Source of the DNA: Lumbricus rubellus
Lineage: Eukaryota; Annelida; Clitellata; Crassiclitellata; Lumbricidae
Assembly (NCBI GenBank): GCA_945859605.1
Contig: OX243811.1
Coordinates: 33,504,419-33,568,418 of the forward strand
Length of the DNA: 64,000 nucleotides
Reading direction: 5' to 3'
Shown: piece after piece, positions 57,201-64,000 of the stretch
How positions within the stretch are numbered: the first letter of the stretch is position 1
Layout of the letters: each line of letters starts with the position of its first letter
Program-made: the position numbers and the translations under genes
The notes under the pieces: generated by a model
Databases searched by the model: none
What the model saw: the letters and a program-made list of their open reading frames with translations, nothing else
What the model was told of the DNA's origin: nothing

Positions 57201-59111
57201 GCGCCATATCAGTTGGTATATGGAAGATTACCTCGTGGGCCATTAACTATCCTGAAAGAAACATGGTCGAATGAAATTGAGAGACCACCTGGGATGGGAC
57301 CAAAACCTATTAAATATCTTGAAAAGCTGAAAGCAGATATGTCGACAGCTATGAAAAGCGCTGGTCTGCATGCTCAATTAAAACAGGAACAATATGTTTC
57401 TCAGTACAACAAGCGGGCCAGAGATAAATCGTTTGAGCCTGGAGAAAATGTTGTTGTACTTTATCCAACATCAACAAATAAATTAGTCTCGCGTTGGCAC
57501 GGACCATGCACTGTATTGCAGAAACGATCAAAAAGTTCTTATCTGATTGACATGGGTGAAAACAATAGGAGGGTTGTTCATGTTAATAAATTGAGAAAAT
57601 ATGTTGCGAGAGTGATGACGTGTGGATTGATAGTGGAAGAGGATGAGGATTTTGGCCGCATCTATGAAATGCCGGTGAAGCCTGATAATGAATGTAAACC
57701 GATACAGTTGGAACATGATCAGATTAAACATTTAACATTGGCACAACAAACACAATTGATTGCTTTGTTATCTGAGTTTTCTGAATGTTTCTCTGACAAA
57801 CCTGGTCTTTGTTCTGTAGTTGAGCACGAGATCAGACTGCAAGATGACTTTGTGCCAAAACAATTTGCTGCTTATCGTGTGCCACTAATTTACCGCGAAG
57901 AGGTGGAACGACAAATCGATCAACTCATCAGCCTTGGCATCGTCAAACCATCGACAAGCCCAATGGCTAGTCCGTTGGTAATCGTCAAGAAGAAGAATAA
58001 TTCTCTTCGTTTGGCTTGTGATTACAGATTTATTAATAAATATTCTGTTAATTGTGGATATCCGATGCCGATTGCTAATGAGGTGATTAACAAGGTCGGA
58101 CAATCTAAACTGATCTCTATATTTGATTGTCGTTCCGCCTACTGGACTGTTCCAGTAAATAAAAATGATCAATGGAAGACTGCGTTTGTAACACATCACG
58201 GACTTTTTGAATGGACGAGGGTCCCGTTTGGGATGTTAACAAGCGGCAAGTCCTTTGTTAAAGCCATTAACATTGTGTTACAACCCGTTAAGAAATTTAC
58301 TGAGTCATACGTCGATGATGTAGCTGTACATTCGATGTCATGGAATGAACATTTGGAACACATTAGATTGTTTCTAATTCAAATAAGGAAACATAACTTA
58401 ACTTTGAATTTGTCTAAATGCGAATTTGGGAAGCCTGAGACAAAATTCATTGGATACATTGTGGGTTCGGGTCACAAGAGAATGGACCCTGACAAGGTCA
58501 AGGCAATGGTAGACATGCCTCGACCGACGACCAAAACACAGCTAAGGCGGGTAATCGGGTTAATGAGTTTCTATAGAGAGTTTGTACAAGATTTTGCAAA
58601 CATAGCAAAGCCATTAACTGATGTCACAGGAAAGAATAAACCTGAAAGCTTGAGCTGGAATGAAGAACAGCAGGAGGCATTTGATAAACTGAAACATGCA
58701 TTGTGTTTTGATGTTGTTCTAAAAGTTTTTCAATTGGGTCAACCGGTAAACCTGTATTGTGACAGTAGCGATGCAGCGGTGGGGGCGGTTTTGACTCAAT
58801 GTGACAGTTCGGGTTCTGAAAGACCTGTGTACTTGCTTAGTCAAAAGCTAACAGCCACACAGCAAAATTGGGCAACCATTGAAAAGGAGGCTTATGCCAT
58901 TGTTTGGGCACTTGACAAATTAAAGGAGATAGTGCTTGGTTCTCACATCACTGTGTTTAGCGACCACAATCCGTTGACATACCTCACCATGGCTATGTCA
59001 AAATCAGCCAAGCTATGCAGATGGTGTTTATCATTGCAGGCTTTTGACCTTGAGATCAAATACAAGAAGGGGAAGTTAAATGTGGTGGCTGATTGCTTAT
59101 CTAGGTTGTGA
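54252..59111 (+). CDS. Gag-Pol polyprotein of the LTR retrotransposon
   Basis: A single frame of 1619 aa from the ATG at 54252 (AAGATGG context); an in-frame GTG extends it 16 codons upstream but is not a likely start. Residues 1-430 are Gag: a charged coiled coil (about 90-180), then a capsid-like region, then one CCHC zinc knuckle (CWKCGDKNHTIKNC, about 418-431). Protease follows with VDSGT (Asp about 537). The integrase has an HHCC zinc domain from about 775 and catalytic Asp 845, Asp 905 and Glu 941 (35-residue spacing), followed by a GPY/F-like module (RWHGPC). Reverse transcriptase comes next, with YVDD near 1353-1356, then RNase H (YCDSSD, Asp about 1504) to the end. No stop or frameshift separates gag from pol, so processing presumably relies on the protease. 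Confidence 0.93.
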   Translation: MEGLTNERRAEMDSMSTERVRHVLRKYGKSQDELFLLDREALCEELAKAWIAEEGEIQVGAFVEYGEDSRVSEEEEYTPRRISTGREERSQMDEMALRREERREELALKEMALRREEIEMRKEEMAFQKRQLQLHMESVEKIWKKQEEQNAAERSKWRERDEERLKRKEEEEETPVVKIKKLGDAMKHVLPRMPVDLAEIPLYFETVENAFQSFKVDKEFWVKLLMPLMSYKARAVLNRLSYKDHDDYDRVKDSILKEFKLTPMEYRNKFMEAKKSPDETFVLFNTRLKNLFNYYLRSRDVKQSFEKLFDLMVADRLKEVLAPGPLQFVLMKEGTDCLSSDAIADLADLHVNNKIGYVGPSKPFCNQSKAPENNFYQSKDQGNREWKDRGFVKEKAFSSKYVRPEVKKDFTEKNERKCWKCGDKNHTIKNCWKNKQKEVSSRACVLEETERPLIQVINRPDSDSEEEREFETQPKVAMKCVLEKEEKVKQKVSKMKGEKDVNCFQSKVVLKKATLQHLDIELKVNGSQHVKAKALVDSGTEIPVLSNDLIKGLPVEEMGQVSLQCAAGKPVLAKLVKLELRLANDSPVDNSKLVNIGQYLQCVCAVVENMSGREMFLLHPELIDELKALPQVLVPDAQIQMNMLTRAQTRKLKQTVSKEVSQETDETEDAATEDLNLENLFSNMETENKADEEVNVLTPEQPQQQAGVVSDFMLFARQQKADPSLSKWFDKAKEGNSEFQIVNGFLYRKATVSGQAVYQLAVPQQRRNKIKNLAHESVFGGHFGDDKTRERIQLSFAWPEMRRDIQEWCKSCEDCQLKARNTTLDRVPISAIPREEIPFYHLEIDLIGEIQPASAGGHKYVLCVIDMCTRFPSVFLLKTLTAKAVCDALLELFVNVGVPAVISSDQGSNFTARLTQEFLKLMGCSPRFASPGHPESSGGVERCNQSIKKMLHHIIQKHPRQWHKLIPYAVWALREIPNCTTGFAPYQLVYGRLPRGPLTILKETWSNEIERPPGMGPKPIKYLEKLKADMSTAMKSAGLHAQLKQEQYVSQYNKRARDKSFEPGENVVVLYPTSTNKLVSRWHGPCTVLQKRSKSSYLIDMGENNRRVVHVNKLRKYVARVMTCGLIVEEDEDFGRIYEMPVKPDNECKPIQLEHDQIKHLTLAQQTQLIALLSEFSECFSDKPGLCSVVEHEIRLQDDFVPKQFAAYRVPLIYREEVERQIDQLISLGIVKPSTSPMASPLVIVKKKNNSLRLACDYRFINKYSVNCGYPMPIANEVINKVGQSKLISIFDCRSAYWTVPVNKNDQWKTAFVTHHGLFEWTRVPFGMLTSGKSFVKAINIVLQPVKKFTESYVDDVAVHSMSWNEHLEHIRLFLIQIRKHNLTLNLSKCEFGKPETKFIGYIVGSGHKRMDPDKVKAMVDMPRPTTKTQLRRVIGLMSFYREFVQDFANIAKPLTDVTGKNKPESLSWNEEQQEAFDKLKHALCFDVVLKVFQLGQPVNLYCDSSDAAVGAVLTQCDSSGSERPVYLLSQKLTATQQNWATIEKEAYAIVWALDKLKEIVLGSHITVFSDHNPLTYLTMAMSKSAKLCRWCLSLQAFDLEIKYKKGKLNVVADCLSRL

Positions 59112-59251
59112 GTAAGTTTGTAAGGTCATATATGTAGACGATGCAGTAAGTACGTATGTGAAGTATATAGAGGTAGCTATTTTGATTTGTGTTTTATTTC
59201 ATGTTTAGTACAGCCAGTTTACAAATGATTTATTTGATAATTTGTAAACTT

Positions 59252-59271
59252 AAAAAGAATATAAGAGGTAA
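59252..59271 (+). other. Candidate polypurine tract
   Basis: AAAAAGAATATAAGAGGTAA directly before the 3' LTR; purine-rich but interrupted by pyrimidines. Confidence 0.45.
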
Positions 59272-59564
59272 TGTCATATGTATAGATATGCATGCACTGA
59301 TAGGGGCGTGTCATTCACTATATATATATGCTTGATTAACTTATATTAGATATATATCATGTCATAGCTTATGTAATGATTGGGCCTCAGAACATTATAA
59401 GGACAATACCATTGGCCAATCAAACTGTATGTAGGAGGAGTTACTGTTATTTGTCTGTGTATAAATATGTTTGATGTACATAATAAAGTTAGTTAGACTC
59501 TGATCTTCGTTGGGGTGCTAACTCGTCGTGCAGTAAGCTGTCGCAGGGGCGGCTGAGGCTTACA
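59272..59564 (+). repeat. 3' LTR (293 bp, uninterrupted)
   Basis: TGTCATATG...GGCTTACA followed by the duplication ctata. It serves as the empty-site reference for the SINE in the 5' LTR. Confidence 0.95.
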
Positions 59565-59569
59565 CTATA

Positions 59570-60770
59570 CCTCTAGTATTTTAGTAGACCTAGGTGACTA
59601 GGTCCTAGGCCTATTGGCATAATACCTCAAAGGTCTAAGTTGCGGCAATCTTGCGCAGCCATTAGGCCTATTATATTATAACTGTTGCAGGCTAATGCTA
59701 TCTGGAGTTTGTGTTCTAACTTCAGATTCCGAGACCAACCCTATAGGCCTAGCCGTTAGATGGTGGTCTACCGGCCTACTGCTCTCTTAATACAGACCTG
59801 CCTACAGACGATTTAAAATTTAGCCTAGGCTAATAGCCTATCACAGACGACTTCAACACAGATAGAGACAGTTTTTATTTTGGCACATGAAATTATTGTT
59901 GCTGCATGCGTCACTATAGGCGCTGTTAGCCTACACTATAGACCCACCAAATTTAATGCAGGCCTACATTGTACATTGTCTTTTATTGTAGAAATGGACC
60001 ACATAAATCTAAATCATAAAGAGCACATGAAACCGATATTGACATCGCGATATTTTATCAAGCTGAACAGAAGCGAATCGACTTTATAAATGTCATGAAG
60101 TAGACTTCTAGGTCCAGCATCAGTTGCAACAACAATTAACGACTTTAACATCTGACAAAGATGGTGGTCAAATACAGACACAGACACACGCGCCAACACA
60201 AAGCAACAAACATACACGCACGCACACGCACAGTAGTGAGAGAAAGAATAGATCTTTTATGTGTGGATGTTTACTATATGAACGGTTTGATGCAGAATAG
60301 ACCAGGGGTTATTTTAAGGAAATTTCTCAACTGCACATATTTTCAGAATATCATCCTACATCAGGAAAATTGGTCATTATTGAGACTAACAGGGCTTTTT
60401 TAACGTGCAGATCTACATGTGCGGTTCTAATAAACTTCTAACTGGATTAGTGTAGTTGTAAAAGCATTTTTGTGGAGTTAAAACACTTTTTGAAAGTTCC
60501 TTGTCTTCCGATTTGGAATAATTCGCTATTTTACACAGACATTCAGAGAAGCTTATAATCGGCCTATTGCAAGTTTTGTGATTGACGTTTTCAGCTATAA
60601 ACTTTGAAACCAGCCTAACCATTTCAATACCTTATTTTACAGCAATGCTTACAGTAGAAAAACTGAGTGAAGGAGTTCGATGGGTCCATCTTAGTTTCGT
60701 TCGCAAATTGTTCACTTGAACGTAATGAAAAAAACACGAAATTAGGCGAAAGATACTAAGAAAGCCGTTT
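59570..60770. other. Intergenic, no gene seen
   Basis: Rich in TAGGCCTA palindromes between 59580 and 59950. At 60393-60408 the reverse of CTGCACGTTAAAAAAGCCC occurs, a phrase shared with 233-251. Confidence 0.4.
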
Positions 60771-60772
60771 CC

Positions 60773-61205
60773 GATGGTCTTCTGAAATTTTGACGACGAA
60801 AAAAAGTGTTTTCAGCAATTTTCACACCTAAAAAGGTGTATTCAGAAATTTTGACGACTAACACAAAGGTGTCTTCAGAAATTTTGACAACTCAACAAAA
60901 GTGGCTTTAGAAATTTCGACAACCAAAAAAGGTGTATTCAGAAATTTTGAAACCTAAAAAAGGTGTCTTCAGAAATTTTGACGACTAAACAAAGGTGTCT
61001 TCAGAAATTTTACAACTAAGAAAGGTGTCTTCAGAAATTTTGACGACTAAAATAAGGTGTCTTCAGAAATTCTGTCGACTAAACACAGGTGTCTTCAGAA
61101 ATTTTGACGACTAAGCTAAGGTGTCTTCAGACATTTTGACGACTAAAAAATGTGTTTTTAGAAATTTTGACGACAAAAAAACCTCGTCAGAAATTATCCG
61201 CCAAA
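60773..61205. repeat. About 12-unit, 32-bp minisatellite sharing the MITE core motif
   Basis: Diverged units of the type AAGGTGTCTTCAGAAATTTT plus GACGACTAAA. A C-run and the phrase AAATCCTGGCTACGGCC follow at 61214-61243 and look like the end of a decayed transposon. Confidence 0.85.
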
Positions 61206-61250
61206 GAACTTCCCCCCCCCCCAATCAAATCCTGGCTACGGCCTTGGAGG

Positions 61251-63233
61251 CTGAGAAAGTTGTGCAGTTCTAAAAATTCCTTTAAAAAAGGCTGCCGCCA
61301 TGGCTTGTTTTTCGTGGAATAGCTCAATTGGGGATATTTTGATACGGTGTAAGATTATTTGCGATTCTTCATGTTTATATGCTTTCACGTCTATTGTTTA
61401 AAATTATTGAAGTTGTAAACACAAAAAGCAGCGATCGAAGCCCTGTGCTCCGCCTGGCTTTCGTTTTTAACTCATTATTTTGTTACAAACTGGAAATCTT
61501 GCATTCGATTTCGTTTCGCTAACCGTTACATGTGTAGCCTATGGCTTGCATCAGACAGCTTGTTTGAATATGCCATTTATCTCTAGACTTGTTTTCTTGT
61601 ATTTTATGCCATTGGAGTTGTCAGTAAGTATTTAAAGTAAAATTCACGGCAAAAATGTATTATAATCTTGTTTGTTACAATTAGTTGAATTAAAATATAT
61701 TAGTTACTAGCCTACTAACATCGTTTATGCGATTGTGTGTAAAAAAGTAACTGCACACAACCTGATTTTCAACTGCACAAATTCGTTTTCCAACTACACA
61801 CTTTGTGTCCAGCTGCACGTTAAAATAACCCCTGGAATAGACAGTATACATAGAAAGAAAACCCCTCATAATAAAAATTATGTCGAGAAAGAAGAGCGAA
61901 AGCTAGTCTATATAAAAATTATAGCCTAGGCTTACAGAGAAAAAATGAGGAAGGAATGAAGGAGGATGCGAAGAATAGTACGAAGAAGACTAGCCTATAT
62001 GATGAAGGGGCAGACAGTCAGGCAGACAGAGGGACAACAAATAGCCTACACAAACAACAGCGAATGAGGGCCACAGATAGGTAGACGGAAGCTGTAGGCT
62101 ACTTTACCCGTATAGGCCATCGACATGTAGGCATACGCGGGTGTACAATGATGTGAGCGAAGGTCACGCTTTTCGATTCGGCGCTGGTTGCCATGCCAAC
62201 TGGATCAGCACAAGGAGTGAGGAGAGTCCATGCATGGGAAAACAATCCCACTCATGCATGACTTCCGCATACTTCACGCGTGACCGCACATTGTCTGTCA
62301 CGCAAGCAACGCTAAAACTCACCCGCCATCGTCGTCGTCGTCGTCGTCGTCTCCTCGCCACAGTTTTCCTTGTGGACCGGCGACGGCGCTCGATCTCTCG
62401 GCGCCTTTGTCTTGGTCGTGTGCGCCGGTTCGATGCGTCAACGAAGCCGAGAAGGCAAACACGTCCTGCGCTATACAAATGGTGCCGCTTGGCTTCATCG
62501 ATCAGCGTGGAAGTAGCGAGGATGGGTGGGGGGGGAACAGGAAACGCCAACGGGGGCCCCGCGTTAGTTCGGTCGGGTGCGTTTTGGTCGCATAAACATC
62601 GACAACACGGGTTGGTTCTGTTGACGTTTCTGAACAATTCTAAAGATGCTATTTTCGATCTGATGGGTCGTTGGGAAGTTATGAACTGGAGTGGATAGGA
62701 GGAAGAGGAGAAGGAGGACGTGGACAAATTGGAGGAGAATGAGGAGGGGAGGAATGAGGTGGAGATCCTCGAAGGAAGAACAGAGGGAACTTCAGGAAGT
62801 AGGGCGAAGAAAAGGAGGGAGGGAGATAGGCCTACGCCATTTAGATTTCTTGTATTAAATCCGTATTATTTTATGCATACAAGCCGTGTTGCACAGCTGT
62901 AGGCCTATACGTTCTACATTCAGTCGTTGAGCACACAATTAACATGCATTCATAATAGGCCTACTACAAGGGTGCGACTTGTTGTTTAAACTGCGGGAAT
63001 GCTTGCAGACAGTAAATTGACGGAAGATTAATGTACAAGTTCTTCTACTTGCATAAACTAAACAACTTGCCATTCAACTTGGTTCATATATTTTTATAAC
63101 TTGCCATCGTTGTCGTCATCATCATCATAATTATCATCATCACCACCACCCACATTAACATCGAGATGATTGGCCTCCCCTCCACCTTTATCTAGTATTG
63201 GGACCAGCACCATCGAAGTCGTTGCACTAACGG

Positions 63234-63282
<49 letters not shown>

Positions 63283-63791
63283 TGCGAACGGCGTGTAAAC
63301 GACTCTTCGATTTATAGATGGACATAATCTCTATTAATGGAGCACTGCGTATAATGTCTATCGTATCGCAGCAAAGCAGAAGTGCCTCGATTGTTGTCAC
63401 GTCTTCGTTCGTTCGTTGTTCCAGTAATAGCCATGCACTAAACTGACTAAAGCTAATCGTTAATGATTCGTTATCGTCAGCCTAAACGAACTCTATATAT
63501 AAGCCATACAATAAGACACACTTAGATCTAATGCGTTCCATTATCACGTAGGCCTATACATAGGACCTAACTGCTCATCTAGGCATAGGCGTACGCGTAT
63601 ACCCTGACGGGGCAGCCGGGGCGAGTACGGCACCTCCCCATAACTTACAATCAAAATTAATCTGGCTCTAAGCTCTGACTCTAACTGCCCAGTGCCTTCC
63701 CCATTACGTTTTGACAAATTTACGCCATTGCACGCAAGGTCGATTGCCCGCTTAGTAAATGAACTGACATATAATTTTATTATGTAAAAGG
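61251..63791. other. Intergenic, one GC-rich island, no gene confirmed
   Basis: CTGCACA-type phrases repeat with a period of about 22 bp at 61750-61825. From 62142 to 62727 a GC-rich block has overlapping open frames of 185 aa (+) and 187 aa (-). Each contains an Arg-rich run from a (GTC)n repeat at 62330-62351, and I cannot recognise either. Simple repeats occur at 63117-63150 (CAT) and 63238-63282 (TA). Confidence 0.35.
63238..63282. repeat. (TA)n microsatellite
   Basis: Over twenty uninterrupted TA units. Confidence 0.95.
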
Positions 63792-63949
63792 CATGGGCGG
63801 AGTTTGGTTTCCGTTCTTAGGGGGCGGGGGGTAATGCCTTCTTGAGGAGCAAAGCCCGGAAAAGATACCATTTTCATGGTTAAAAAAGCTGAATCTGGGC
63901 CTTCTTTGGGGGGCTTAGCCCCCATAGCCCCTGATAAACTCCGCCCATG
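63792..63949. mobile_element. hAT-like MITE 'G', short copy
   Basis: Perfect 14-bp inverted ends CATGGGCGGAGTTT, flanks gtaaaagg and ataaaagg (7 of 8). Interior matches both ends of the 858-bp copy at 51949-52806, including GATACCATTTTCATGG. Confidence 0.9.
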
Positions 63950-64000
63950 ATAAAAGGCCATTCAATGCCTCTAATAGTAACAACAATAACAACAACAATA

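Larger units (their letters stand above)
53027..59564 (+). mobile_element. Ty3/gypsy LTR retrotransposon, Gmr1-like, apparently intact
   Basis: It is 6538 bp with TG...CA LTRs, a perfect 5-bp duplication, a priming region, one uninterrupted gag-pol frame and a purine-rich stretch before the 3' LTR. The integrase domain lies before reverse transcriptase and RNase H, the order typical of the Gmr1 lineage and unlike most gypsy elements. The LTRs appear identical once the SINE in the 5' LTR is removed, so insertion was recent. No envelope-like frame follows pol. Confidence 0.93.

Noticed and set aside
63591..63650. Sixth CATAGGCGTA MITE
   Set aside because: Only one end is seen; no inverted partner or duplication was found before the window ends.

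Overview
The window looks like nuclear DNA of a metazoan, most likely a marine invertebrate deuterostome. It is AT-rich and intron-bearing, and most of it is small transposable elements and simple repeats. The deuterostome assignment is an inference. It rests on an LTR retrotransposon with the Gmr1-type domain order (integrase before reverse transcriptase), which is known mainly from deuterostomes, and on a receptor carrying a sea-urchin-egg-lectin (SUEL) domain. The palindrome TAGGCCTA is strikingly frequent throughout.

Four host genes can be read. (1) 432-2537 (+) is an intronless BTB-BACK (Kelch-like) protein of 701 aa. (2) 8753-10387 (+) is an intronless 544-aa protein with a possible PTB/PID-like N-terminus and a low-complexity tail. 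(3) 29513-23853 (-) is a six-exon type I membrane protein of 651 aa, assembled here from matching splice phases: signal peptide, SUEL lectin, CUB, CCP-like module, transmembrane helix, long cytoplasmic tail. (4) 50539-45910 (-) is a seven-exon glucose-6-phosphatase catalytic subunit of 349 aa with all catalytic motifs present. These four genes show no functional linkage.

The main mobile feature is a 6.5-kb LTR retrotransposon at 53027-59564. It has a 5-bp target duplication, a single uninterrupted gag-pol frame, and two LTRs that appear identical apart from a 192-bp tRNA-derived SINE nested in the 5' LTR. This suggests that both the LTR element and the SINE family moved recently.

The remaining non-coding DNA is dominated by non-autonomous DNA transposons with exact terminal inverted repeats and target duplications. 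There are at least a dozen hAT-like insertions (8-bp duplications), including five copies of a CATAGGCGTA-ended family. Others are two GGGG-ended elements with 3-bp duplications, elements flanked by TA, and nested cases. Four of the hAT-like groups share an internal motif of the type GATGACTAAAAAAAGGTCGTC despite having different ends, and the same motif forms a free tandem array at 60.8-61.2 kb. Two tRNA-derived SINE families, LINE debris and microsatellites fill much of the rest. Long stretches at 2.5-7.1, 20.2-22.8, 29.5-31.3, 33.2-36.3 and 59.6-63.8 kb hold no gene I can support.
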